Positions 36,535 through 48,400 of a stretch of DNA of 64,000 bases are shown here, piece by piece. Made by a program: the position numbers and the translations under genes. How positions within the stretch are numbered: the stretch's first letter is position 1; each line of letters starts with the position of its first letter. The notes beneath the pieces are model-generated. The model saw nothing but the letters and a program-made list of their open reading frames with translations, ran no database searches and had not been told where the DNA came from. Origin of the DNA: Glossina fuscipes (lineage: Eukaryota > Arthropoda > Insecta > Diptera > Glossinidae); the NCBI RefSeq assembly GCF_014805625.2, contig NW_023998432.1:3543541-3607540 (forward strand), given 5' to 3'.

Positions 36535-39095
36535 AAGTTATGTTACTTTCTCTTTTAAGATACCTAACTCTGTTGTTCCCCATGAGGGGTTAAGCGTGCG
36601 CTGCCACCGCTGTGGCTGAGGTGCAGGGGCGTGCATCTGGTGGCCAGGTAGGGCCGACGCTAGACGATGACCGACTGACTCACTGGCGACAGACGCACAG
36701 CCGGAAACTGACCAGACCTTTTCGTTCATTTAGTTTGTTTTTTTATTATTTCATTTTTTTTTTTATTTTACTTTATTTTTTTTTTTCTTTTCTCTTTGTC
36801 TAAAGAAAAATTTTTAAATCCTCGGCGGCGAGGAAAAAGCATAAGAGTTTCATGACAATACTTAAAAAAAAATTGGCCGTCAACAGGCTCTCCCTGCAAA
36901 AACCTACATGAGAACCAAGAGAGAAAATTGTCGAAATGGCAAATTTGGAGGCAGCAATCGGGGACGATGAAGTTGTGCATACCTGGCGCTCCAACTACGT
37001 CTTATGACAATAACGTTTTGCAGTCCGTAACTGCAGAACTCCCAATGCGTAATTCAATCCATTTATAATGGTCAATTCATTTATTTTGTAATTATTTTAT
37101 ATATGTTTAGAATTTTATATTTTAGATATATATTCAGAAGTCGGGATAAAAACAGCGTCTATTCATAATAATATTATTGATGTGTGAGTAAGAATATACA
37201 AGCAAATAAATGCAGAGTAAATAATCGAATAAGCAAAACAATAATCGACATAAATAATTGTTATCCAAGTATAAACGAAAGCAACCAATTTCATTTAAAG
37301 TTTATTGAACAATATACAAAGAAACACTTCCATTTCATTTAGCGTAACACAATAAATTCTGCCTTTTTGCTATTACGTAAGCCACGTTTGGATGGAGAGG
37401 AAATTGAAAACAAAAATCGTGTAAGTATCTCAAAGAAAGTACTAAGAGACAGGAGTAATCCCCTTTCTTTGCCATCACGAGAGTAAGTTTGTGTAGCGTT
37501 GTCGTTCAATACGACATTCCTTATATAATAAACCTTACTTTTGCAACGCCTCAGATTAAGCAAGATTTTTATGTTTACATGATAGGATAGGCCAGGATCA
37601 GAATTTGAAGGCCACCTATTCACCGCTGCACCAACCATTTCAAAACTGTTCCACTTTGCTACACAAGGAAAGTGGTAGTTGGATACGATTTTTTGTTGAA
37701 GCCGTGCAAGAGTTCAATGTGCAAAATTTCACAAAAAATACTCCATAAAATAGAAGAGAAATTATGTTGACGCTAGATACGATTCAATAGGGATGGTTTA
37801 GAATGTAAGGGGTGATCCATTGGGAAGTATAAAACTTGCTACGTTAACTTTTTGCAAAATTTAACACTAATAGCATCCGTGGATGGAAGTCACATTGACT
37901 TGCAAAAGCCAAAGAGAAATGATCACATGTAGGAACGCACTTCGTAGTCTAAACATTATGATGGCATTTATTACACAGAAATATCAGCATATGCATATAA
38001 ATATGTTCTATGTTTTTTTTAGGTATGTGCCCATTTATAGCAACCAATCCGAAATATGGCGGGGTAAAAAATAAAACTCTTCGGAGCGTTCTTTTTTAAA
38101 AAGTAAATGTGAAAGTCACATCTCCCGGAATTATTGATTATTAAGTAATTAACGTAAACACATATGTGTAATAATATTGAAATTTAAGGTGGTAATACAA
38201 ACATGATATTCTTCTCCAGGTGATTCCGGGTATATTTTGGAGGTGATCGCGATTTCTTACACCTTACATGGAAGTTTTCAAACGGATCAGGCTAATGGCT
38301 ACTTAATGAAGCACACTATAAATAATAGAAAGGACAGAACAGGCATTGAAAAAGGGAGGATGGAAAATTTTGGGCAATGAAAGAAGGAGCCGCTATTCTT
38401 CTATTAATATGTTACGATTTGCGCACATTTGTACTGTTTCACTCTGCGATATTAAACGAGACAACACAGAACAACTAGAAACATATTTATGTAAAACCCC
38501 TTGATAACAACGTAAAAACAACTGGTGAAAGAATTAGAAATCAAATAAAACCTAAGTTTAACAAATTAAAATGATAACATCATTTTTTATTTAAAAGTTC
38601 TTATTATTCTTCTTAGTACTTAAATCAAAATATTTTGTTCTTATATTTAATTTGAATTATTGGCACCAGTTGAGAGATATTCTTTAACAATCCTCAAATC
38701 CTTCTCTTATTATTTCCCAAACGATGTTCTTTTAATTTCTCTTTCACAATATCCTTTTATTTTACGGCACCAGAATAGAAAAGAGTGAAAATAGTTATTT
38801 GCTTTCCGCAATATTTTGGAATTCATGTCATTAATAGGATTAATTAGTCTTTACATTCATGAATTGTATCAAACACGTCCATTTCGCAATGATATTTTGG
38901 TTTATTTTCCCTTTGAACAGGCTCTTGGAGACCACTGAATTGAATGAATTTTCATTCGATGCTAATAAAATTAGTATTTGTTGTCAATAATAGTAAACTC
39001 GCAACGTGATGTGTTGACTCGACAGTTGACACGACGTCGGCAGCCATAAACTCAAACGCACGAATGAGCGTCGAGTTTGTTCGACGCCGACTGTT
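36535..39095. other. Intergenic, no gene seen
   Basis: A GC-richer patch at 36575-36715 is followed by T-rich low-complexity sequence (36735-36800) and then AT-rich DNA. A minus-strand frame at 37638-37339 has no recognised domain. Confidence 0.45.
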
Positions 39096-39961
39096 TTCAG
39101 TATTGGATTTACGTGTCAATTTTTCTGAAAATAAACGGACTCCATTATTTTTTTTGTGAAAAAAACGCCTCTGAGTTCAAACAAAAAATTTATTCAAAAA
39201 TTCCCGCATAGAAATGGAAAGTCTTTAGGAAATTTAATAAAACGTTTCTCGATAAATCTCGATCTGGCGAAAGCAAAACAAACGAATAATTTCTAAATAA
39301 GTGAAGAAGTAATTTAATACAAAAAGAGGCTTGTGAAATTCAAGATTCTATAAGAAAATTGGTTAAAGAACTAGGAGAAGAAGAAACAGAAGGAAGTTGA
39401 CGAAAACAGAAAAAGAAAGCTGTGACAAAAAGTGAATTATATTCAGAAAAAAAAACTGAATTATCTGAAAAAGTGAAACATTGCAGCTTGGGGAAAGAAA
39501 CAACGTTAACTCCCACTGTGCAGTTCATCCCACTCAAAGACCAACACCACAGACTCCGACTCTATTCCACTTCATAAGTTGTCTGTTTATCATCTCCCAG
39601 TCTAAAAAACTCCATTCGCAAACTATGATGTGTCGACAAAGTTGTACCATCTCTCTCGAAAGTGGGGACACCTAAAAAACCCCAGGGCCAGAAATATTCT
39701 TTCGGTTGTGGAAACTAGTACCATCCGTTTAAAATGGAAGCGAAAATTGTAATCATAGTGAAGAAAGCAATTGTTTGACTGGTTTCCCAACGCAAACGCA
39801 ACGTCGATGCAATTGAATGTTACTGACTGACACAATCTAAGGCCTAATTTTGATTTTACTCTTACTAGTCCTTTAATCTGTTTAATTTTGTTCTTTTAAA
39901 ATTAAAAAAATTCCTTTTCTAATTCATAACGCGAATGTACATTCGGCGAGTCTTAAAAAAG
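39096..39961 (+). other. Possible 5' untranslated exon with a splice donor
   Basis: A fly-type initiator sequence TCAGT lies at 39097-39101. It is followed by about 860 bases of adenine-rich, coding-poor sequence (many GTGAAAT/AAGTGA motifs), of the kind often seen in long fly 5' leaders. The stretch ends in AAAAAAG before GTGAGT, a consensus donor at 39962. No acceptor or coding exon is identified inside the window, so the gene it would belong to is unknown. This is inference from composition and two short motifs. Confidence 0.25.
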
Positions 39962-40522
39962 GTGAGTTGAATTATATTGTTAATTAAATTAGTTTTTTAA
40001 TATTTAAGTTTTAATTCATATTTTTTTTACCTAAACAACAATTAGTGATTTTGTCTTATACACAATTATCATTATTTTAATTATTCATATTGAATATTCT
40101 TAATATTAAAATGTTTGATAACTAATTTACTTTGTTTGTTACTGGCTGGCGAAATAGGTTTACTCATTACACTTCCAATTACAACACATAATAATTATAA
40201 AAGTTTGCTAGGGCTAATTTATCGTATGGACTTCCCAATCACGGCGAGCAAGTCAAATTTTGTTAAAAGCCCTTTGAGTAGGATACAAGTAGTCACTGTC
40301 ATCAGTCTTATCAAGATTTTAATTTATACGAAGCCGCATTTGACAAACAAGAGCTAAAACTGACAACTATCATCAACCATTCACAAATAACCTTGGTGTT
40401 CGAGTGCTGCTTGGGCTGAGCGAGAATTTGACGGTCTGAATTTCTGCTTGTGACTTGAGATGAATGTAAATATTTTACAACAACATCACGTGGGTAAAGT
40501 AAGAAGTGAAGACGACATTTGT

Positions 40523-41145
40523 AAGAAGGTGGCCAGATTCGAGACAAAGTTACTATGGACGTCGATTAAATGAAGGTGAGTACTTTGTTTTTCCATGATG
40601 AATTAATCGCATTAAGAATAAATAAAACCGTAAAAGGGTAAAGAGAAATTCAAATCATAGGATTAAAAGAAAATCCTTTAATGGTAATCCTTTTTAAACC
40701 AGTTTTCATCGCGTAATTCTATAAACCCTGTTCTGGTTGCTTTCAAAGGAAATATCTGCATCGCGGAACAAAACGTCTTATCTATTGTTTTAAAGATCGA
40801 CAAATGTTGCCGAAGACTGCACAAACATTTGCGAAGAAGGTGGCCAGATTCGAGAGAAAGTTACTATGGACGTCGATTAAATGAAGGTGAGTACTTTGTT
40901 TTTCCACGATGAATTAATCGCATTAAGAATAAATAAAACCGTAAAAGTGTAAAGAGAAATTCAAATCATAGGATTAAAAGAAAATCCTTTAATGGTAATC
41001 CTTTTTAAACCAGTTTTCATCGTGTAATTCTATAAACCCTGTTCTGGTTGCTTTCAAAGGAAATATCTGCACCGCGGAACAAAACGTCTTATCTATTGTT
41101 TTAAAGATCGACAAATGTTGCCGAAGACTGCACAAACATTTGCGA
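40523..41145 (+). repeat. 311-base tandem duplication carrying a splice-donor-like site
   Basis: Unit 1 is 40523-40833 and unit 2 is 40834-41145. I counted about five substitutions between them (for example GAGACAAAG against GAGAGAAAG), near 98 percent identity. Each unit contains ATGAAG followed by GTGAGTACTT, a strong donor, with GT at 40576 and 40887. The bases before unit 1 (ACATTTG) also occur at the unit junction, fitting a microhomology or slippage origin. Confidence 0.92.
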
Positions 41146-43174
41146 ACTTTCTCATCTTTGTGAAATTGTAGCTACTTTTCCGTTCTTCCATCAAAATATG
41201 CCATCGGCCTTGAAAATGCATAGGCTTAATTTATGTTTTTGAGAAATCAATGTAATACTAACCATTATATACACCAATAGCAATGATTAAGAGAAAAAAA
41301 AGTTTTTCGAAGACACAAAGTTTTCTTTATAAAACCATTTTCAATAAAGCATTTTCTTAGAATGTAACACAAAAGGGAGTTTCGATTTATGATTCATTTT
41401 AAATGCTTTATAGGTAAATTTATATTGTTATAAAATTCGCTTTTCTAAAATACAGTCCGTATCACTGGACCGCGGATATTTTGTTCAAGAGAAATACACT
41501 TTAAAGTTCTTTTATTCACAATCATACTACTTAAATGCAGGATTATTCACAATTTACTTTTTGGAAGACTTTCAACTGCTCAACTTAAATATTCTGTTTC
41601 TACTCATTCTCCCTTCTAAAAATATTCTATTTATATACATTTTTACCATCATATTACTAGCACTTCATTTTATAGCTTCATTTTTATTACGTAAACTGAT
41701 TTTCTGGTACTCGTTTTCCTTGGCCGACGGATGCATTACGCGCTGCGAATGTGCATTTGGTTTTTCCCTCTTTAGGGATTTTATTACTTAGCTGAAATGA
41801 ACAGAATTTTGGATTTCCGTAACAATATGATAGAATATAAATGTTATCTATTTATGATTGAAATTGCCTGCATTTTGTTGCGTATAACACACAATTCAAT
41901 ATAACCCCTTATTTGCATGCATCCTCTTTTCTTTTTTTTTTTAAAGATTACTATTTCATTTTATTGAGAAATTTATTTACAAATTTCATATAATTTACGT
42001 TTGCTTTCTTCTTCTCAAGAAAGGTACCTCTTATTTTCCCTTTACTTTTTCGAAATAAATAGCGAGAGAGGAGACTCATAGATAATACAATGCTAAATAA
42101 CTTTCAAGTTTCGATATTGGACCAAATGAAAGTTTACCAAAAGATGCATAATTAGTACCCAGACGTAGGCTTAAAAATCAATGAACAGGGAAGTATATAC
42201 TGTAAAAACCATTTCATAATTTACTGATTTATTTCCGTTTTAATACCGGCTAATGGTGAATATAGGAAAATCAGCTATAAGTCGAATATCATCACGTTCC
42301 TTGTTCTCTTTGTTATATATTCTTTTCACAACATATTACATTGCATAATTTAAAAAACTAACTCAGTTTCGAATTTCCTTACTTTAAGATCTTTATGAAA
42401 AGTAGGCAAAAATTTCTCCCCAATTACAAGCATAACAGAAAATTTACAATTTCCTTAAAACCATCGATAGGTTTAATTTATTACAAGTTTTTCAACACGT
42501 TTATGAACATATATACATTAAAAAGACACTTTTTTTAGCCATAAATTAGAGAGGATTCAAACCTTTACTTTACAATTTATGGTCATTGTGGCGGGATCGA
42601 TCCAATCGATGAAGTTTCAAATCTAATACAAAAAAGAATTAAGATTTTTTCCTCCAAACTTAAAAGAAAAGTGTAAAACTATGGTGTATATGGTGTGTGC
42701 TCACAATTGTAAACCATTAACTTTTTAAGGGAGGTCGGTTTCAAGCATTGGCTTTTACAATACATTTATATTCCGATTTTATTTTTTATGTTAATGAAAC
42801 TTTTGTTTAAATAAAACATGTGTTCTTATTTCACAAAATCGAATCACTAATAGCCGACCCGGCTAGGTAGAGGTAGGTTTATTTTTCAAATCAAAATATT
42901 GCTTGGTTAGAAAGCCACTTTTTAACTTTTCGGAAATATATACATGAAAAGATCAATATGTATGCACATTTAATTTTCCTTTTACAAGAATCGTACACTA
43001 CATCGGACATGATTTTCAATATTCTGAGAACTTCTTCATTCTCCCTTTTCACAAATATGCATCATAACTTCGCGTTATATTTTTCACAGTTCATTTTCAT
43101 TATGTCGATTACATGTGCAAACAAGTAGGATCACCCGAATTATTCACAGAATAAAAACGCAATATATTTTTTCT
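41146..43174. other. Intergenic stretch with a Tc1-family fragment
   Basis: No host gene is visible. At about 41720-41830 the DNA resembles 11110-11215 closely (shared GCTGCGAATGTG, TTTTTCCCTC, TTAGGGATTTT, GGATTTCCGTAACAAT). In minus-strand translation both give a GNPK-C-FQ-SNKIP-EGKTK pattern, so this is a second short copy of the Tc1-type transposase N-terminus. A (T)n run is near 41933. Confidence 0.55.
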
Positions 43175-44023
43175 TAGGTTGGAAAATATAAAACGGGCGT
43201 TAAGTCTATGTGCAAGTAAAAATGAGAGAGGTTTATTGTGACGATAATTTTTCTTTTAAATTTTGAAGATATTCATTCTTCTTACTCATTTCGTAGAATT
43301 TTTTTGGGTTTGTATTACGTTTTTATTTTACATATCTCCGAACCGCTGCTCTTTTTTTACGAGTTCAAATTGAATCAAAGCGCAGCTCAAACTTCGAGAA
43401 ACATTAGTCACGCAGTCGGAGATGAATCCACTAATAAACAAATTTCTTGATATTGGTTCCTAAAGTTTCGTTCCGGCAATTTGTGTATGATTAATGAGCC
43501 CCGAGGAAGACTGCCACCCTATATTGATAACGAAGGATTATGGACAACTGCGAAATCCAAACCACACACAACTAATCGTGAACTTCTACACTAGGAATTA
43601 ACCATACGTCTGTGCTAAAACATCTGCATGCAGTAAATAAAGTTAAAAAAATTGGATTCATAGGTGCTGTACGAACTGATGCAACTGCAGATGATCTGCG
43701 TCAATAGTAAGTGCGCATCGTGGTTGCTCCACAATATACGATTGCCATTTTACGCCAAATCAACACTTGTGATGAAACGTGGATTTTGTATGATAATCAG
43801 CAACGATCAAGCAAATGGGTAGATAAGAATATAATATTATAAAAGACTTTGATTTGTTTATTAACTCTAAAAGTGAAGATTTTTTCGAAAAGGTATATAC
43901 GACTTGTCCAATCGTCGTAGATGCCAACAGAAGTCATTTCGATTGAATATAATGAATAATGTGAAAAATTGCTCCTTTTATTTTATATTTTTATTCAAAG
44001 TCTGTTTCATAGTTTCCAACCTA
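43175..44023 (+). mobile_element. mariner-type transposon, internally deleted, with both ends
   Basis: TA dinucleotides at 43175-43176 and 44022-44023 flank 43177-44021 (845 bases). The ends read inward as GGTTGGAAAATATAAAACGG and GGTTGGAAACTATGAAACAG (17 of 20 identical). Full mariners are about 1.3 kb, so roughly a third is missing. The transposase remnant inside is on the plus strand. Confidence 0.9.
43340..43955 (+). pseudogene. mariner transposase remnant
   Basis: Plus-strand pieces follow the mariner order. The first helix-turn-helix piece is FYEFKLNQSAAQTSRNIS (43350-43430). After a TGA at 43448 come YWFLKFRSGNLCMINEPRG, then SKPHTTNRELLH, the LHAVNKVKKIGF linker, and INTCDETWILYDNQQRSSKW (about 43758-43820), which contains the first catalytic aspartate. 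The sequence then jumps to the C-terminal part (FINSKSEDFFE, VVDANRSHFD), so the second and third catalytic aspartates are deleted. Stops and frameshifts are also present, so it is inactive. Confidence 0.88.
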
Positions 44024-44390
44024 AAAGTGGGGTTTTAAGAGTTGAAAAGAAAATATGTTTATTTATTTATTTATTTATTTTATTTCTTCCACTTATACTA
44101 GAAACTCAACTAAACAAATAACAGTCGAGTTCAATTGGCTCTTAATGCAAAACTTATATTAATTAACAATAAAATTGAGTATAAGCATAATAAAACAAAT
44201 AAGAAGAAGAAAAAAAAAAGAAAAAGAAAAAAAACATGTACACTATCAGCATAGGAGCACACTTACAACCGGTACAGGACCAAATTGCAAATGAACCCCT
44301 AAGCCATCGCAAACATGCATAAGCCTGGCAACCGATAATAAATTAACAATAATTCACTTTCGAAACGTAACGACTTTTTAAGGATGAAAG

Positions 44391-47260
44391 CTAGTTTAAA
44401 TACGACATAGGTAAATCGCGCGTATTAAGCAATGTTGCTTTAATGGACTTTAAAGAGTCCGATAACGAGAATAAGTGGTAGACGTCATTTAGGTTCTTGC
44501 AAACGACTCTGAGCGGATTGAACAGCTCATAATTAAATTTACACTGATTAAGCTTAACCAAAATAAAGTGCCTAGAGAAGCGGTTAGGGACATTAAAGCT
44601 TATTTCACCAAGTAATGAAGGCGAGTCAATAGCACCATTTATTACTTTAATTAGAATGGAAACGCCAAGAACAAATCTACGTTTCTCAAGAGACGGTAGG
44701 GACAGCAGAAGCAACCTATTTTCATACGGAGGAAGAGAGGCAATCGGATCCCAACCCAAATTTCTAAGGGCAAACAGCAAGAATTGCTTTTGAACAGATT
44801 CAATTGAATCTACGTAGCACCTATATGAAGGAGACCACACAACTGAGGCATACTTGAGTATGGGTCTAACCAAACACATGTACAGCCTTTTCGTAATATA
44901 GGGATCATCAAGCTCTTTGGACCACCTTTTTATAAAACCAAGCGCGGACCTAGCTTTGCTAATCGAAAGCTCAATATGCAAGTTAAAACGTAACCTATGG
45001 TCAAATAGAACGCCTAAATCTGTAATCGAATCGACGTCCTCCAACTTATGCGAATCTATGAAATACTGAGTGATGAATGACTTTCTTCTTTAGAATGAAA
45101 GCTTCTTACATTTACTCAGATTTAGTTTCAGAAGATTCAAAGAGCACCATGCAACCAAATTATCCAAACCACCTTGAAGCTGATGTGAATGCGATTCAAC
45201 AGAGAAGGAAGAAAACAGTTTCACATCATCAGCATACATTAAGATCTGGCTGGAATTAACCACCGATGGGAGATCGTTAATGTATAAACTAAATAAAATA
45301 GGACCTAAGTGACTTCCTTGAGGAACGCCAGACGTAACGGGGAATTCATCCGAGGTGATGGAGTTAAACAAACCCTGAAGGATCTATTGTGCAGATAAGA
45401 GCTTATCCATTTCACTAAGTAGGGTGGGAAACCAGAGGCTTGGAGTTTAAAGATAAGTAGTCTATGGTTAACCATATCAAATTCTTTGCTTAAATCAGAA
45501 TAAATAACATCTGTGCGAGAGCCGCTAGAAAAAGCCTTGAAAACATGACAGGTAAACTCTAACAAGTTGGTGACTGTAGATCGCCCTTTACGAAAGCCGT
45601 GCTGGTGCGGAGAAATATACGAATTAATGGCAAAGGCCAAATGCTGAGTCACAATACGCTCGAACAACTTGGGCAAGACACTCAATTTGGCTATGCCTCT
45701 GTAGTTCTCAACAAATTGTCTACTTCCACTCTTGTGGATAGAAATAAGGAAACTACTCTTCCAACATGAAGGGAAAACACCTAAATACAAGGACATGTTA
45801 AAAATCTTTGAGATCGCACCACATAACTCGACAGCGCAAGATTTAAGTACACATGATGGAATTCCATCAGGTCCAGGCGAACAACTGTATTTTAGAGAAC
45901 TCAACCCTTTAAAAACATCATCTTCCGAAATAACCAAGTTAGGTATTGAAACAGAGTTAGTTATAGGATATGGGTAGTTTGCTGATAAATCGAAATTAGC
46001 AATCGAAAAGTTTCGTCGGAAATACTCAGCAAATAGATTTGAGATTTCAGAATCATCCGAGGAATCAGAGCCATTAAAAGAAACATGAGAGGGATATGTG
46101 GAAATTTTTCTTTTAGAGCTAACAAATTTAAAAAAGTATTTAGGATTAGCAAACAGAGAGGATTTAATGAACTGAAGGTATCTGCAGTAATAATGATGGT
46201 TGTGGGAGTTAAATCTATGCCTCGCCACCGAGTAAGCGACATAGTCAAGCGCAGAGCCACTTTTCGAATATTTTTTGAATAGCGACTTTTTTCTATTTTT
46301 GTGATATTTAATTGTCTTATTAAACCACGGGGGACATCTGCTTCGAGGGCGACAATGCTTGATCGGAACAGATGCAGCAATAGCTAGATTTAATGTATTG
46401 TAGAACGATGGCAATAAGCTTTCAATACTACCGGTTGAGAAATCAAGCGTCAGATGTAAAAGACGATGTTTTAGTAATACAATATTGATTTTATGAAAAT
46501 CATAAAAATTATTTAAAAAAGTTTGATTTGGCACATTAAGGCATTTCAACAAATCATCATTAATATGATGAAAGCAAATGCATATTGATGGATGATAAGG
46601 ATCCTCAGGTAAGCTGAAAGGTGGACAACGATTTACATAAATCTCGGGAAAATTGGCAAAGCAGAGATCAAGCAGCCTACCATTACAATTAGGGGTACGA
46701 TTATATTGACCCAATTTATGATCAAACAATTCACTAAAGAACACAACAGCCCTATCAGACGTTGAAGTAGGAACCAAACAGCCAGAATTATCAGCGCTAC
46801 ACCAAGTGACTTGAGGCAAATTGAAGTCACCCTATGCAACGACCAAATCAGTGGGTCTAGACCGCTTGGCCACTTCACAAATGAGGGAAGCGTGTTTCCT
46901 GTATATGGAGACATCAGAATTTGGGGGAATATAGGAGCAGGTTACAAATAGCTGTTTATTAGGCATTATCGCACGAATGGCGATAAAGTTAACGTCAGGA
47001 GAAGTGGGAAATTCTATTGAATTGGACGGGACTGACGCAGATATGGCAATTAATACACCACCACCAATGCGATTCACTCGATCTTTCTGAAGACTTTGAA
47101 AGAATTGTGAAAAAGTTCCGACGAATGAATATCGGGTTTTAGCCAAGTTCCAGTGAAGGCCAAGCAGAAAAACTCAGTGCGCACTGAATTTAGGAAGGTA
47201 GAAGGAATTTTTGAATTAAGGCCCCTAACATTTTGATAAATGAGAGATAATGGGCCTGAA
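44391..47260 (-). pseudogene. Retrotransposon ORF2 (endonuclease and reverse transcriptase), damaged
   Basis: The endonuclease start (46832-47260) is frame-broken but shows GGGVLIAISASVPSNSIEF and FVTCSYIPPNSD. The motif GDFNLPQVTW follows an in-frame TAG near 46826. One 504-codon frame (46819-45305) then covers the end of the endonuclease, the linker and most of the polymerase, with SCSPGPDGIPSCVLKSCAVE, SVLPKLFERIVTQHLAFAIN, HQHGFRKGRSTVTNLLEF and SDLSKEFDMVNHRL. A frameshift near 45370 moves to SGVPQGSHLGPILFSLYIND and the intact catalytic YADDVKLF box (45371-45090). A further shift near 45060 leads to the C-terminal frame 45044-44391 (DSITDLGVLFDHRLRFNLHI, VVWSPSY), ending at 44391. The normal YTDLSKAFD is YSDLSKEFD here. 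Confidence 0.82.
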
Positions 47261-47267
47261 GAAACAT

Positions 47268-48305
47268 TTAGTTTTTTGAAGGCGACGAGACTATTGCTTT
47301 GGTATTACGGGGACGATCTCGAGGGATAAATTCCTTAATCAAGGATCCTACTGGCCACAGTGGTTTGTTTAATAACATATCACTGTTTTCAGTCGAAACT
47401 AGTATTTTAAAAGAGGAGACTGCCCTAGATTGAGAAGGAGCCATTTTGAAAATGTTAACGCGCTTTAAATTAACTGATGGGACTTTCGCCGCCAGATAAC
47501 TTTTTATGTTATCCACCGATGTTTCAGGTGGTAGTCTTGACACAAATATTGGTGTTCTGGGAGGAACTGTCGTCAAGCAAATATCATTAGTTGGAACAGG
47601 AGGGTTCACGGTTGGGGAGAATATAGATGGCGCTATCGCCCTTGCACCAGCAGCTTGTGCGACTTGCCCAGTCTGGTGACCAGCGTTCACATTCGAACAG
47701 CCAGGGGGATACGATGATTTATTTTTCTCTTTATTATTTTTAGACGATGGCGCTTGATTGGGCGGAGATACCCTTGCCACTTCAGCGTAGCTTAAAACGG
47801 AAGGACTTGCCGGCTTGTTTGTATCTATTTTGTTATCAACCGACTCAACAATATCGGAAACCTTAACGTTCATTTTAGAGTTAGAGGCAGCGGTAACTTG
47901 TACCAACGGATCAGATTTAGAGGAACTCAGAGGTGACGTCCTCCACGCTACGCTACGAGTAGTTATTTTTCTGGCTTGGGTAGAAGATGAGTGCTCAATA
48001 AAACGGCACTCATCAAACCTAGACTTAATTAGCTCAAACTTCTCCCACAAGGAGCCGAGATTTCTACTCAATTCTGAGAAAACATTTCGCGTCTCCGTGA
48101 AAAGTTTGTAAAAATCAACGTCCCGCCGCCTACAGTCAAGACATGACCATCTTAAGCCTTTGGAAGGGTCAGCGACTGCGTCAGCAGCACGGCCGAGAAT
48201 ACCGGCACACTTTGCATGACCAAAGTGCTCGCAGAGCCAACAAGAAAGGAATTTGTCCGATTCCGGGACTGTTTTTGCGCGGTATGGTGTATATAAGCAC
48301 TCCAT
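47268..48305 (-). CDS. Retrotransposon ORF1, PHD-finger RNA-binding protein
   Basis: An intact 345-codon frame starts MECLYTPYRAKTVPESDKFL. The N-terminus has a PHD-like zinc finger (CWLCEHFGHAKCAGIL, then WSCLDCRRRD). A middle region is rich in serine, proline and asparagine (PSVLSYAEVARVSPPNQAPS). The C-terminal part has RTPIFVSRLPPETSVDNIKS, resembling the RRM/esterase-like linker of CR1-group ORF1 proteins, and ends LIKEFIPRDRPRNTKAIVSS. By family knowledge ORF1 packages the element RNA. ORF2 follows within about 10 bases on the same strand. The intact frame suggests a fairly recent insertion, though its partner ORF2 is damaged. Confidence 0.8.
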   Translation of the reverse strand: MECLYTPYRAKTVPESDKFLSCWLCEHFGHAKCAGILGRAADAVADPSKGLRWSCLDCRRRDVDFYKLFTETRNVFSELSRNLGSLWEKFELIKSRFDECRFIEHSSSTQARKITTRSVAWRTSPLSSSKSDPLVQVTAASNSKMNVKVSDIVESVDNKIDTNKPASPSVLSYAEVARVSPPNQAPSSKNNKEKNKSSYPPGCSNVNAGHQTGQVAQAAGARAIAPSIFSPTVNPPVPTNDICLTTVPPRTPIFVSRLPPETSVDNIKSYLAAKVPSVNLKRVNIFKMAPSQSRAVSSFKILVSTENSDMLLNKPLWPVGSLIKEFIPRDRPRNTKAIVSSPSKN

Positions 48306-48400
48306 GTCAAGCCAACGAAAAGAAAGAAGTGAATTATTAGGGCAAGAAAGAAAAAAAATTCAGAAGAATTCACTACCCTAAGTTTATCTACAAATTCAAT

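Larger units (their letters stand above)
44058..48400 (-). mobile_element. CR1-group-like non-LTR retrotransposon, nearly full length
   Basis: The minus-strand element runs from a 5' leader (upstream of the ORF1 ATG at 48305; exact 5' end uncertain) to a 3' tail of (AAAT)n at about 44079-44058. It has ORF1 (47268-48305) and ORF2 (about 44391-47260). The ORF1 PHD-type finger and the SGVPQGSHLGPILFSLYINDL polymerase motif suggest the CR1/L2-type group; placement is tentative. ORF1 is intact while ORF2 has a stop and frameshifts. Its 3' end lies only 35 bases from the mariner element. Partial copies of the family are at 29670-31735 and 49170-49860. Confidence 0.82.

Noticed and set aside
37560..37640. 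tRNA- or SINE-like signature (A-box-like TTGGTGCAGCGGTG on the minus strand)
   Set aside because: No B box at the right spacing, no cloverleaf and no A-rich tail.
43354..44023. env-like or host gene reading of the mariner region
   Set aside because: The motif order (FYEFKL, WFLKFRSG, TCDETWILYDN) and inverted ends identify a mariner transposase.
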